Shown in pieces: positions 9,060-17,377 of a stretch of 64,000 nt of DNA (positions are counted from its first letter, which is position 1; every line of letters starts with the position of its first letter). The DNA comes from Micrococcaceae bacterium. GTDB lineage: Bacteria; Actinomycetota; Actinomycetes; Actinomycetales; Micrococcaceae. The translations under genes and the position numbers were made by a program. Location: NCBI GenBank assembly GCA_013393415.1, contig JABXHI010000041.1:35950-99949 (forward strand). Direction: 5' to 3'. Under the pieces are notes generated by a model. It made no database searches, was not told the DNA's origin, and was given only the letters and a program-made list of their open reading frames with translations.

Positions 9060-9686
9060 ATGATGGGTTTGAAACCGGGAATGCTCGAGGCTCTTATCCG
9101 TGCACGGAACACCATAATGCTGCTCCCCACCGCTCGAGTTTCAAGAACCTTCCCCATGCTGTTGATGGCCAGTGCGCTGGCTCTGAGCTTCACGAGTTGC
9201 GCTGCGAACACCGACGAGAGGGAATACTTGGATGCCCAGCAAGCTGAAGCTCGCAGTCTTGAACTGCTCGAAGAGCTTTCCGCCCAGGTGCCGACGGATG
9301 CAGTCGATACCAATGACCCGCTACCAGGACCGGGCGACGAGTCGCACAGTCCGAAGATCTGCGAAGGCGTAGACGGTGGAAATGCTGGGACACCAATGTA
9401 CTATCCGGGTGAAATATCCATCCGCCTGATCGAAGATGCCGACGCTTCAGCCGTAGCCGAGAATATGATTGAGCAGTTGCAGGCCGATCACGCTTGGCGG
9501 ACAAGCCAGAACCTGGCCGTGACCGAAGAAGATGACAACGCTCAGCGGGGACTGGTCACGGATGATGGCTATATGATTGCGATTCGGGCCCACGAGCACA
9601 CCGACGGTCATGATGCACTCAATATTGCGGTGTGGAGCCCCTGCTACTCTGCCGATGACGGGCAGGGCGCCGATATTGGCGACTGA
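9060..9686 (+). CDS. Putative lipoprotein, unknown function
   Basis: A 208-residue protein not recognised as a family. A hydrophobic segment ending S-F-T-S-C (about residues 43-47) is a lipobox, so the mature protein should be membrane-tethered outside the cell. The mature part is acidic, holds two further Cys (one in P-K-I-C-E and one in W-S-P-C-Y) that could form a disulfide, and has an alternating beta/alpha look near the C-terminus. The start is uncertain: ATG at 9060, 9063, 9081 or 9117 all leave the signal peptide intact. The thermonuclease gene begins 35 nt downstream, so the two may be co-transcribed. Confidence 0.6.
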   Translation: MMGLKPGMLEALIRARNTIMLLPTARVSRTFPMLLMASALALSFTSCAANTDEREYLDAQQAEARSLELLEELSAQVPTDAVDTNDPLPGPGDESHSPKICEGVDGGNAGTPMYYPGEISIRLIEDADASAVAENMIEQLQADHAWRTSQNLAVTEEDDNAQRGLVTDDGYMIAIRAHEHTDGHDALNIAVWSPCYSADDGQGADIGD

Positions 9687-9721
9687 ATTTTTCTGTTGTG
9701 AACACATGAAGAGAGGGCCGC

Positions 9722-10930
9722 GTGAGGGTCACTAAAAAAGTGGTGTTATGGACCGCTGGCATTTTGCTGGTTCCGGCGCTGGCGATCATCGGATGGTCGT
9801 ATGCAGCGTTGAGCGATGACGGTCGTGACACCGCATCGGTCCTCCGAGTAATCGATGGAGACACTATAGACGTGGACTTGGACGGCGAGGAAACGCGGGT
9901 GCGATTGCTGAATATAGATACTCCGGAAACAAAACATCCCGATGAAGCCGTGCAATGTCTTGGGTCAGAGGCAAGCGATTTTCTAGAAGAACTTTTACCG
10001 ACTGGTACTGAAGTGCAATTGGAGTATGACGTTGAGCGTGAAGATCATTATGGGCGGACACTTGCCGGAGTATTTCACGAGGATTCTTTGGTCAATTCGC
10101 AGATAGCCACGCAGGGACTGGGTGTGGCCGTGGTGTACGAACCAAACCGGAAATTCTATGACCAGGTCAAAGCTGCTGAACACAATGCAAGAAATCATCA
10201 GGCTGGCCTCTTCGACCCAGAAGTCGATTGTGCTTTGCCACAACAGTTGACGAACTTGCAAGACAATATTGACCAGGCTCCAGAGGACCTGCCGTCGGAT
10301 GTAGCCGGTGTTGAAGAATCGCTTGAGACGTTAGCCCCTCTGCAAGCTCAGGTCGATGAGTACCTTTCCCTCCTTGCCGAGCTCAGTGACAATGATGGAC
10401 CGCGTTTTTTAGCCTTGGTATACGCAGATCGTCTCGACGATTTTGAGAACCAGTTAGCTTCTCACCAATCGGCTCTCCAGGAGCGAGAAACAGCGCTGAC
10501 GGAGCACAAAACGGAACTCGAGGCCGAGGCGGAACGTAAGCGCGAGGAAGAAGAACGGCAACGAGCCGAAGAGGAACGGCAGGAAGCCGCAGCGGAGGCG
10601 GAGCGTCAACGGCAGCAAGAAGCTGCAGAAGAGCAACAACAGCAGCAGGAAGCCGAGCGGCAGCGTCGTCAACAAGTTGAACCCGACCGAGGCCAAACAC
10701 CAGACGTGCAAGAGCAACGAAGTGAAACCTCTGGTTCCTCCGGCTCGTCGGGTTCCTCGAGCGGGTCATCCAGCAATTCTCGATCATCAAACGATTCGTC
10801 AGGTGGTTCAGGTTCCTCAGGAACGTCTGGCAGTGGGGCGCCGTCCGGGTATGGCACTGACGCGGATTATCCTGGCTATACAGGGCCCCGTTGCTACGCG
10901 CCAGGTGGACAGTACTGGCGGCCGTGTTAA
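9722..10930 (+). CDS. Thermonuclease-fold nuclease with coiled-coil/Ser-rich tail
   Basis: A 402-residue protein starting at GTG (GAGAGGG upstream). An N-terminal membrane or signal segment (about residues 5-30) precedes a staphylococcal-nuclease domain (about 38-175) with I-D-G-D-T, R-L-L-N-I-D-T-P-E-T and H-Y-G-R-T-L-A, which supply the Arg, Glu and Arg expected for catalysis and the Ca-binding Asp residues. A linker follows, then a Glu/Gln/Arg coiled coil (about 240-325), a Ser/Gly-rich low-complexity run (about 335-380) and a Cys-containing end R-C-Y-A-P-G-G-Q-Y-W-R-P-C. It should act at or outside the membrane on nucleic acids. The tail is far longer than in simple secreted nucleases. 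Confidence 0.85.
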   Translation: MRVTKKVVLWTAGILLVPALAIIGWSYAALSDDGRDTASVLRVIDGDTIDVDLDGEETRVRLLNIDTPETKHPDEAVQCLGSEASDFLEELLPTGTEVQLEYDVEREDHYGRTLAGVFHEDSLVNSQIATQGLGVAVVYEPNRKFYDQVKAAEHNARNHQAGLFDPEVDCALPQQLTNLQDNIDQAPEDLPSDVAGVEESLETLAPLQAQVDEYLSLLAELSDNDGPRFLALVYADRLDDFENQLASHQSALQERETALTEHKTELEAEAERKREEEERQRAEEERQEAAAEAERQRQQEAAEEQQQQQEAERQRRQQVEPDRGQTPDVQEQRSETSGSSGSSGSSSGSSSNSRSSNDSSGGSGSSGTSGSGAPSGYGTDADYPGYTGPRCYAPGGQYWRPC

Positions 10931-11028
10931 CGTCGATGGCTCAGCAGAGCTGTTCATCAACCATTCCAAATTATGTCTGAGTCAATACGATAGAAGCGTC
11001 AGGCTGATCGCCATCACGAGAGGTACCG

Positions 11029-12252
11029 ATGACTGCTGCATTGCCCGAACTTGAGCCACAACTGATCGAATCCATGCACCAGCTCTATCGTGAACTGCAT
11101 GCAGCACCCGAGTTGTCGATGCAGGAGCACGCCACCGCACATCGCCTGGAGGCATTCCTGGACGAACTCGACATCGAACACTTCCGTTGTGGTGGTACTG
11201 GTGTCGTGGGGATCTTGCGCAATGGTGACGGACCGACCGTGGCCTTCCGGGCCGATACTGACGGCCTCCCGGTTGCGGAAGACACCGGCCTCGAGTACGC
11301 TTCGACGGCTCGCGGACAACTCGACGACGGTACCGAGGTTCCGCTGATGCATGCTTGCGGGCACGATACTCACATGGCAACAGCCATGACCGCGATCCGC
11401 GTGCTGGTTGCCAACCCTGATGCCTGGGCAGGCACCCTGGTGATCATCTTTCAACCCGGAGAAGAAACTGCGGCCGGTGCCCAGGCCATGATTGAAGACG
11501 GGCTCTGGGAGAAGGCCCCGAAACCAGAGGTGGTCTACGGTCAACACGTCATGCCGAACCTGACCGGCACGATCAATTATTCGATCGGTGATGCAATGTC
11601 CATGGCGGACTCCTGGAAGGTCACCCTCTATGGTCGGGGATCGCACGGTTCACAGCCACAAGACTCGACGGACCCTATTGTCTTGGGTGCGCACATCATT
11701 ACCCGCATTCAAGGCGTCGTGTCTCGAGAGATTGATCCGCGGGATGCCGCAGTGGTGACCGTGGGAACCTTTCACGCCGGTTTGAAAGAAAACATCATCC
11801 CGGCCACCGCAGAATTCACCCTCAACGTGCGCAATCTGGATGCCAGTACCCGGCAGGTTGTGTTGGCAGCATTGCGGCGCATTATTCAAGGCGAGGCCAT
11901 GACTTCTGGAGCGCCCGAACCAAAGATCGAGGAACTTTCGACCTTTCCCCGGAACTACAATGACCCAACCGAAGCCACCGCAGCCATGAGCGCGTTGAAG
12001 AACGAACTGGGTGAGAAAGCGGTCATCGAAACCGAGCCCCTCATGGGCTCTGAAGATTTTGGTGCGCTCGCTGCAGCCATCGAGGTACCAAGCGTCTTCT
12101 GGATGTTCGGCGGGCATCCCCAAAAGCGCTTGGATTCCGGTCGAGTGCCAGTCAACCACTCGCCGTTCTTTGCTCCGGTAATGGAGCCGACACTGTCGAC
12201 CGGGCTGCGCGCAGCACTTGCCGTTCTGCTGTCGAAATTAGGGCGATCGTAA
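11029..12252 (+). CDS. M20 family amidohydrolase
   Basis: A 407-residue peptidase family M20D amidohydrolase of the hippurate hydrolase/N-acyl-amino-acid hydrolase group. The metal-binding H-A-C-G-H-D-T-H-M motif is at about residues 109-117, the D-x-D segment R-A-D-T-D-G-L-P precedes it, the catalytic/metal pair E-E lies in Q-P-G-E-E-T-A-A-G-A, and G-S-E-D-F near residue 342 is the C-terminal metal site. No signal peptide, so cytoplasmic. ATG 11029 has GAGAGG upstream. It stands alone between the nuclease gene and a convergent DUF1801 gene, so its substrate cannot be inferred. Confidence 0.9.
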   Translation: MTAALPELEPQLIESMHQLYRELHAAPELSMQEHATAHRLEAFLDELDIEHFRCGGTGVVGILRNGDGPTVAFRADTDGLPVAEDTGLEYASTARGQLDDGTEVPLMHACGHDTHMATAMTAIRVLVANPDAWAGTLVIIFQPGEETAAGAQAMIEDGLWEKAPKPEVVYGQHVMPNLTGTINYSIGDAMSMADSWKVTLYGRGSHGSQPQDSTDPIVLGAHIITRIQGVVSREIDPRDAAVVTVGTFHAGLKENIIPATAEFTLNVRNLDASTRQVVLAALRRIIQGEAMTSGAPEPKIEELSTFPRNYNDPTEATAAMSALKNELGEKAVIETEPLMGSEDFGALAAAIEVPSVFWMFGGHPQKRLDSGRVPVNHSPFFAPVMEPTLSTGLRAALAVLLSKLGRS

Positions 12253-12259
12253 CTGGATA

Positions 12260-12631
12260 TTACTGGGCCCAGAACGTCGTAGAACCCCTCTTGAACTCCA
12301 TGCAACGGGTAATGATGTCTCTGAGTAGGTCGTAGTTCACGTCTTGGTTCCAACGAATCTGGAACTTCATTTTCGTGTGCCCGTACCCGGTCTCTTTGAT
12401 GCGGCCGAGGTATTCGGACAAGACCTGTATTTCTGGAGCCACGGTGAAGTAGTTTTTGGCTGCACTGAACGCGATGATGAACGTACCGTTATGCGTCAGC
12501 ATGGGCTGATTCCATTTGATCTCCAATTTCAGGTCCGGGAACTCACGCTGAGCCCACTCGATGACGTGCTGTAGTTTGGCGCGATGATCTTCGTTGGGAA
12601 CCGTCTCTAAAAATTCTTGCAGCGTATCCAT
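12260..12631 (-). CDS. DUF1801 (YdhG-like) protein
   Basis: A 123-residue protein of the DUF1801/YdhG-like fold, a family sometimes named iron chaperone from frataxin-like structural similarity. Family features are the opening T-L-Q-E-F-L, the W-A-Q-R-E-F-P-D-L segment, K-W-N-Q-P-M, and the C-terminal I-R-W-N-Q residues. The frame extends further upstream, but GGAGG sits at the right distance from ATG 12631 and overlaps the upstream alternative, so 12631 is chosen. It converges on the amidohydrolase gene with 7 nt between stops. Function in this organism is unknown. Confidence 0.8.
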   Translation of the reverse strand: MDTLQEFLETVPNEDHRAKLQHVIEWAQREFPDLKLEIKWNQPMLTHNGTFIIAFSAAKNYFTVAPEIQVLSEYLGRIKETGYGHTKMKFQIRWNQDVNYDLLRDIITRCMEFKRGSTTFWAQ

Positions 12632-12765
12632 GACACCAGCCTCCATATTGTGGTCATTTCCAATTGATGAATTGATCAATCGTTTGGAGTCGCGTAAGTT
12701 GTGTGAATATCATTACGTGATAACCAACACGATTCACACCGTATTGGGCACAGAAGAACGACTCC
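12632..12765. promoter_or_regulatory. Divergent promoter region DUF1801/SBP
   Basis: 134 bp between divergently transcribed genes, A+T-rich around 12655-12735, so both promoters must lie here. No operator-like palindrome stands out. Confidence 0.35.
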
Positions 12766-13758
12766 ATGAACAACACTACGGCTCGTCGACGCCGCTTGGC
12801 ACTCATCGGTTCAACCGCTGCAGCAGCAATGCTCGCACTCACCGCGTGTGGCGGAGATAACTCAGGTGATAGTGGTGCTGACGGTGAGCTGACTCCCGTC
12901 GAAGTCGGCGTTATTCCGATCGGCGATGTCGCCTCGATCTACGTTGGTCAGCAAGAGGGTATCTTTGAAGAACATGGCATCGATCTGACACTTACCCAAG
13001 CCCAAGGCGGTGTAGCGATTGTGCCAAGAGTGCAATCGGGCGATCTAGACTTCGGTTGTTCTAACGTCACCAGCTTGGTGATGGCCCGTTCCCAGGGGCT
13101 CCCGGTCCAGATTGTCGCTACCGGCCCGCAGACCACTGGTAGCCCGGATGAAGACTTTGCTGCTGTGATGGTCGACCCAGACTCAGGCATCGAGTCCATC
13201 ACGGATCTCGAGGGCCAAACGTTTGCCGTCAACACCCTCAATAATATATTCGATTCCGTGATTTCCTCAGGCCTCGAAGATGAAGGTGGCGACGCCGATC
13301 AGGTTGAATTCGTCGAGATGGCTTTCCCGGATATGGTCGCCCAGTTAGAAGCCGGCAATGTCGATGCGATTTCTGCGGTTGACCCATTCGCAGTTATGGG
13401 TGATGAGGCTGGCCTTGAGCGGATTTACGGACCGTTCTCTGAGCCGGTCGAAGATCTCTCGATCGGCGGTTATTTCACGAATGAACAAATGCTTGCTGAA
13501 GACCCAGAACTCGTCGAGAACTTTACGGCTGCAATGAAAGCATCGCAGCAGTACGCAGAAGATAACCCGGATGTTGTGCGGGAAGTGATTACTGAATACA
13601 CCGAATCTGACCCGGAGATCATCGAGCAAACGGCACTGCCCCGGTTCCCGCAGGAGCACCATCGCGAGTCCTTGCAGCAGATTATCGGCATTTCGGTAGA
13701 CACGGGTCTGATCGACGAGCCCGTTGAGTTGGACGAACTCATTGTTGAAGGTGCCTAA
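12766..13758 (+). CDS. NMT1/SsuA-like ABC substrate-binding lipoprotein
   Basis: A 330-residue extracytoplasmic binding protein of the NMT1/THI5/SsuA type, which bind nitrate, taurine, alkanesulfonates, thiamine precursors or aromatic acids. The signal peptide ends in L-T-A-C, a lipobox. The mature part contains V-G-V-I-P-I-G-D-V-A-S-I-Y-V-G near its start, D-F-G-C-S-N-V-T-S as ligand-contact loop, and L-E-A-G-N-V-D-A-I-S-A-V-D-P-F typical of the second lobe. No ATPase or permease gene adjoins: the neighbours are DUF1801 and a TetR gene. It therefore either works with a transporter encoded elsewhere or is an orphan. Ligand unknown. Confidence 0.85.
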   Translation: MNNTTARRRRLALIGSTAAAAMLALTACGGDNSGDSGADGELTPVEVGVIPIGDVASIYVGQQEGIFEEHGIDLTLTQAQGGVAIVPRVQSGDLDFGCSNVTSLVMARSQGLPVQIVATGPQTTGSPDEDFAAVMVDPDSGIESITDLEGQTFAVNTLNNIFDSVISSGLEDEGGDADQVEFVEMAFPDMVAQLEAGNVDAISAVDPFAVMGDEAGLERIYGPFSEPVEDLSIGGYFTNEQMLAEDPELVENFTAAMKASQQYAEDNPDVVREVITEYTESDPEIIEQTALPRFPQEHHRESLQQIIGISVDTGLIDEPVELDELIVEGA

Positions 13759-13779
13759 AATGGGCTGTTAGGTCGTCGG

Positions 13780-14346
13780 CTATGAGCTGTTGCTAGCAAA
13801 ACATAGGCGACGAGTAACCTGAGCTGCCAGCTCGGCTGGACTCTCAGGTAGTGGTAGAGCCTTGTTGATCCATAAGCTCGCAAGTCCATGCACAATGGAG
13901 AATGCTGCGTATGCATCAATTCGAAGTTCTGCTTCGTGGGCGGCAGACTGCTGTGTGGCAGTGGTGAGGGCGTTCGTGAGTGCATCCCATGTTGCATTGC
14001 GCGCGTCGTTGAGTCGAGAATCAGTATCATCCAGGAGTCGTGGCTGCCACATGACCGTATAAAGGCCTGGATGTTCTAGCGCCCAACTGACGTATTCGAC
14101 GCCCATGGCGTAGATATCCGATGGGTGTTTCGTGATCGCTGCCAGAAGCTGTTCGAGGCCTCGGGTAGATAGGGCAGAAAGCAGGCCTTGCCGTGTGGCG
14201 AAGTGATGTACCGGCGCTGAGTGACTCACGCCAGTTTTCCGTGCTAATGCTCGCAAGGTAATTGCTTCGGCGTTTGCTTCCTCCGCCATAAGTTCAGCTT
14301 CGTCTAATAGTGCGCAGCGCAAGTTGCCGTGGTGATAATCGCTCAT
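13780..14346 (-). CDS. TetR family transcriptional regulator
   Basis: A 188-residue TetR/AcrR repressor. The N-terminal helix-turn-helix (about residues 8-55) includes Y-H-H-G-N-L-R, I-T-L-R-A-L-A-R-K-T-G-V-S and V-H-H-F, a very typical start of the TetR subgroup whose C-terminal domain is the WHG/TetR_C_33 type. The C-terminal ligand domain is about 75-185. It is divergent to the DoxX-like gene and both promoters enclose a perfect 10-bp-arm palindrome (14358-14408), so autoregulation and control of the DoxX gene are likely. Ligand unknown. Confidence 0.88.
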   Translation of the reverse strand: MSDYHHGNLRCALLDEAELMAEEANAEAITLRALARKTGVSHSAPVHHFATRQGLLSALSTRGLEQLLAAITKHPSDIYAMGVEYVSWALEHPGLYTVMWQPRLLDDTDSRLNDARNATWDALTNALTTATQQSAAHEAELRIDAYAAFSIVHGLASLWINKALPLPESPAELAAQVTRRLCFASNSS

Positions 14347-14357
14347 GCCGTCAGCCT

Positions 14358-14408
14358 ATCTAGACAGTGCAAGATGTCACACTAGAATGATGTAGACGCT
14401 GTCTAGAT
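14358..14408. promoter_or_regulatory. Candidate TetR operator, paired 10-bp arms
   Basis: ATCTAGACAG at 14358-14367 is matched by its exact reverse complement CTGTCTAGAT at 14399-14408. A -10-like TAGAAT at 14383-14388 lies between the arms and the DoxX start is 10 bp beyond. The arrangement fits a TetR repressor covering both divergent promoters. Confidence 0.65.
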
Positions 14409-14417
14409 TGGGTTGCC

Positions 14418-14930
14418 ATGATACTCCTTCTTCCTCTTATTCTCACGTCACTGACCGTGCGCGCAGTCGGTAAACGGCTAAGCGCTCGCGGGTATAAATT
14501 TGCGGCTGCCTGGGATGACTGGCCTGCTGCGCTCGCTGCGGGTATGTCCGTGGTGTTCATCTGCACCGCTGTGACGCATTTCGTCGAACCTCAAAGGAGT
14601 GGGCTGATCGCAACGGTCCCCGGCTTGATTCCTGAACCGGGACTCGCCGTGACCGCTACCGGGGTTATAGAGTTCGTGCTCGCGGCAGGGTTGCTCGTGC
14701 CGCGCACGAGACGCCTATCCGCGTTGGCTGCCATCGTGTTGTTGATTGCTCTGTTTCCCGCAAATGTTGTAGCTGCATCGGGCGTCGAACATGCTGCGGC
14801 TCCTTCAACTGCGCTTTTACCACGAACAATTCTTCAGTTGATCTTTATCGTTTGCGTGGCCACACCGTTATTTTCGCGAGGATTCTTTGTGAGAAGCGGT
14901 CCCTCCCATATTGGAGCTTCAGAGGCCTGA
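14418..14930 (+). CDS. DoxX-like membrane protein
   Basis: A 170-residue protein with four to five hydrophobic segments. The internal region F-V-E-P-Q-R-S-G-L-I-A-x-V-P-G-L-I-P followed by G-x-x-E-F-V-L-A-A-G-L-L-V-P-R-T-R-R matches small DoxX/DoxD-like inner-membrane proteins. The family accompanies redox and stress functions but has no settled activity. The ATG is only 10 bp from the palindromic operator and lacks a clear Shine-Dalgarno sequence, suggesting a very short leader. Likely repressed by the divergent TetR gene. Confidence 0.78.
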   Translation: MILLLPLILTSLTVRAVGKRLSARGYKFAAAWDDWPAALAAGMSVVFICTAVTHFVEPQRSGLIATVPGLIPEPGLAVTATGVIEFVLAAGLLVPRTRRLSALAAIVLLIALFPANVVAASGVEHAAAPSTALLPRTILQLIFIVCVATPLFSRGFFVRSGPSHIGASEA

Positions 14931-15166
14931 CGGGTTGGCAACAAAACTCTCTGGGGTCTCATCGAGCCACGCTTCAACGGCTGTCTGGTTTTCCTTGTCG
15001 ACCCTGATGTGCGCGAGCTCGAAGAGCTGAGGGCAGACTTTGAGCCCGCTTATGAAATCGGTCGAACGTCAATGATTTCACACGAGCCGTTGAATTGCGT
15101 AGCGTGGAGACAGTTATGCCTGTGCAACAGCAGGTCCCCCGACCGGAAGTAATTTGAGGTATTGAG
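14931..15166. other. Intergenic region without a supported gene
   Basis: 236 bp. One forward frame around 14955-15095 reads protein-like for about 45 codons (V-D-P-D-V-R-E-L-E-E-L) but has no start signal and is not kept open, so it may be a decayed fragment. Otherwise it should hold the sseB promoter. Confidence 0.3.
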
Positions 15167-15586
15167 ATGACACAGGACGCATTCCCCGAGCAGACTGACC
15201 TAGTAGAGAAGTTGATCGCCGCAACCGCGGGCGACACGAGCAATGAACAAGTTGTCGACGTCATCAATGCCTTCTTGAATTCCCAGGTGGTCTTCCCATC
15301 CGTGGATAAAGCCGGCGAAGATGGTTCCGTGAGCCCACTGATGCTGCAAGACAACGACGGCAATCCGGTGATGCCGCTCTTCACATCCCCAGAAGGCATC
15401 CCAGAAGATTTTACCGAGGCTGCCCCACACGCCAGTGTGGTTCCAGGCTCTGCGATCATCCAGTCGATTACCGATGCTGGTCTCGTGATCGATTTCGGTG
15501 CCGACCACCAGTTCGGTCTGTCGCAGGAACAAGTCGAAGCGGTTCGCAACGAGATCGTTTCACAGATGAGCGACGGGCAAGAGTAA
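15167..15586 (+). CDS. SseB family protein
   Basis: A 139-residue SseB-domain protein. The family pattern is clear: residues V-F-P-S-V after an N-terminal helix, P-V-M-P-L-F-T-S-P-E (central strand and turn) and a C-terminal D-F-G-A-D-H-Q-F-G-L-S strand followed by a last helix. SseB-domain proteins are small cytoplasmic proteins of unknown role in actinobacteria, often near type VII secretion or ribosomal genes; no such neighbours are present here. The ATG follows GAGGTATTGAG. A strong hairpin terminator follows, shared with the convergent lipoprotein gene. Confidence 0.8.
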   Translation: MTQDAFPEQTDLVEKLIAATAGDTSNEQVVDVINAFLNSQVVFPSVDKAGEDGSVSPLMLQDNDGNPVMPLFTSPEGIPEDFTEAAPHASVVPGSAIIQSITDAGLVIDFGADHQFGLSQEQVEAVRNEIVSQMSDGQE

Positions 15587-15613
15587 AGACTTTTCTCGAC
15601 GTTGTTGAGACAT

Positions 15614-15652
15614 AGAAAAGGTGCCTCGGGGATTCCCTGAGGCACCTTTTCT
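15614..15652. terminator. Bidirectional hairpin terminator
   Basis: AGAAAAGGTGCCTC (15614-15627) pairs perfectly with GAGGCACCTTTTCT (15639-15652). The A-rich and T-rich ends of the arms allow termination of both convergent genes. Confidence 0.85.
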
Positions 15653-15667
15653 GTGTCTGCACAATTA

Positions 15668-16438
15668 TTAGATGTGGGTCTCGATCTCTGCGTCACGCCG
15701 GAGTTCTTCGAGGTGCGCGCTGACCACTTCGTTTTCTTTCTGCATGGTGGCCTGCTCCTCTAACTGAGGTTTCAGCTCCTCAAAATCAGGCACTTCTTGC
15801 TCTTGGCCTTCTTCGGCCTGCTCATTCATGGCTTCGATTTGTTCGACCTGTGTGTCGTACATTTCTTGGAGCTCATCATCAGATGGCTCCTCAGCATCGA
15901 GGGTGTCCACGACCTGTTGCATCTTCACTTCCTTCTGGACGTCCTCACGAACCTGTTCCTCGTCCAGACCCTGTTCCTCGAACTGGGCTACGAGGTCATC
16001 GGAAGATTCCATGCCGTTTTCTTCGGCCATGGTGGACAGGTATTCATCAACGTCTTCGTCAGAAGCGCTAAAGCCCTGCTCGTCGGCCTCAGACACCAAC
16101 AGCTCACTGTTGATCATCATGTCTAACGCCTGCTCTTTGATCTGCGCTTCATCTGGCTGTTCACCGGTCATCTGCGCCTGCATTGCCAGCTGCTGATACT
16201 GTGCCTCGTAGTTTTGCGAGAACGTGTCGCCAGAGATTTCTTCGCCATTGACCTCGGCTACCACGTCCGGAATATCTTCAAGGTTTGGTTCAGGCATGCC
16301 TTCCTGACCCTGCTGACCTTGTTGTTCCGACTGTGCTGCATCATCGCCTCCGGCATTTTCTTCGCCGTCAGCACCGCATGCCGCCAGGCTGAATGCTGCC
16401 GCGACTGCCGCGATGCTCAGGAGCAACTTCTTTGGCAT
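15668..16438 (-). CDS. SurA N-domain lipoprotein (no PPIase domain)
   Basis: A 256-residue lipoprotein (lipobox L-A-A-C). After a Gln/Gly/Glu-rich linker (about residues 24-55) comes V-V-A-E-V-N-G-E-E-I-S-G-D-T-F, the opening of SurA/PrsA-type chaperone domains, and a helical region through residue 240. The parvulin peptidyl-prolyl isomerase domain found in PrsA and SurA is absent; the protein ends in a charged helix. It is thus a likely chaperone of exported proteins acting outside the membrane. The protein is strikingly acidic. AAGGAAG precedes the ATG. Confidence 0.82.
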   Translation of the reverse strand: MPKKLLLSIAAVAAAFSLAACGADGEENAGGDDAAQSEQQGQQGQEGMPEPNLEDIPDVVAEVNGEEISGDTFSQNYEAQYQQLAMQAQMTGEQPDEAQIKEQALDMMINSELLVSEADEQGFSASDEDVDEYLSTMAEENGMESSDDLVAQFEEQGLDEEQVREDVQKEVKMQQVVDTLDAEEPSDDELQEMYDTQVEQIEAMNEQAEEGQEQEVPDFEELKPQLEEQATMQKENEVVSAHLEELRRDAEIETHI

Positions 16439-16559
16439 AGGGGATACTTCCTTTGTCGTTCGAAAATCTGAGTATGCACGACGCTAACAAAGGATGCTGA
16501 GTGCGCTGTCCAGTGTCTTGCCAGCGCGCACCCAGTGACGATGGCCTCATGCAATTGAA

Positions 16560-16592
16560 CTTCACTGAGCGGTCACACAGCGTTCACCCGAG
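16560..16592 (+). promoter_or_regulatory. PHO box: three 11-nt PhoP direct repeats
   Basis: CTTCACT (16560), GGTCACA (16571) and GTTCACC (16582) are spaced exactly 11 nt apart, each followed by 4 spacer bases (GAGC, CAGC, CGAG). This is the direct-repeat organisation known for PhoP binding sites in actinobacteria (consensus GTTCACC with 11-nt period). A further GTTCAC lies at 16605-16610, one base out of phase. It precedes the HAD-phnDCEE operon and implies induction under phosphate limitation. Confidence 0.7.
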
Positions 16593-16666
16593 AAGGGGCA
16601 TTGTGTTCACAGAATCCTCTTACGGTGGACGCATCGTCCAAAACGTTTACCCCGACAGGAATCTGT

Positions 16667-17377
16667 GTGAGACCGAGTATCATTTTTGATTTTGACGGGA
16701 CCCTGGCCATCGGCCACGGTCCGGTGCTTGCGTACGCGCGGTTTGTAGCTGACGCTGCGGGCCCGCAATTTGTTGAGCGAGTCGAATCCGAACTCGCCAA
16801 TTACGACGCCGGCGCCACCGAGTATCGCGATGGATACAACATCGTCGCATCGCTCGCAGAGGCCGACGGGGTAGACGACCAGACGATGGCGGCTGCCTAT
16901 ATTCGCAGCCGTGAAGAACTCGGCACGCGCAGCGCCCCGGTCAGGTCCATGCCCGGACTCGACGATTTTCTATCCCGCATCGGTCAACATGCACGACTCG
17001 TGCTGGCGACCAACGCCCCCCAGGAAGGCGTTGGGCGGGTACTCGAAAACTGGGGCGTACAAGACAGCTTCGACGAACTACACTTCAGGGTCGGCAAACC
17101 CGCCGGGCTGAAGGCCATCGTTGAAGTCGAGCTAGCCGAGGGACCTGTCCTTGCTGTGGGGGACATCGTTGAATACGACCTTGCACCGGCATTAGCACTC
17201 GGTGCCGATACGGCGCTTGTCGGTGCCACCGCAGCGACCTCCACCGCGCAAGTCACAATGCGTGATGCTTCACTGGAAAACCTCGTATCAGCCATCCACA
17301 CATGGGCTGTCCAAGCGGCAGCCCCCGCCTCTTCTGCACTTCCCACAACTTCCGAAAGGTCATCCCATCATGCGTAA
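16667..17377 (+). CDS. HAD family phosphatase
   Basis: A 236-residue haloacid-dehalogenase-type hydrolase. Motif I is I-I-F-D-F-D-G-T-L (nucleophile Asp near residue 8), motif II V-L-A-T-N-A near 127, and motif III/IV V-G-D-I-V-E-Y-D. An alpha-helical cap lies between motifs I and II. It is not a close match to phosphonoacetaldehyde hydrolase (PhnX), so the substrate is open. GTG 16667 is preferred over an upstream TTG in the same frame, because ACAGGA precedes it and motif I then starts normally. First gene of the phn operon, overlapping phnD by 8 nt; the likely role is dephosphorylation of the imported compound or a breakdown product. Confidence 0.8.
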   Translation: MRPSIIFDFDGTLAIGHGPVLAYARFVADAAGPQFVERVESELANYDAGATEYRDGYNIVASLAEADGVDDQTMAAAYIRSREELGTRSAPVRSMPGLDDFLSRIGQHARLVLATNAPQEGVGRVLENWGVQDSFDELHFRVGKPAGLKAIVEVELAEGPVLAVGDIVEYDLAPALALGADTALVGATAATSTAQVTMRDASLENLVSAIHTWAVQAAAPASSALPTTSERSSHHA

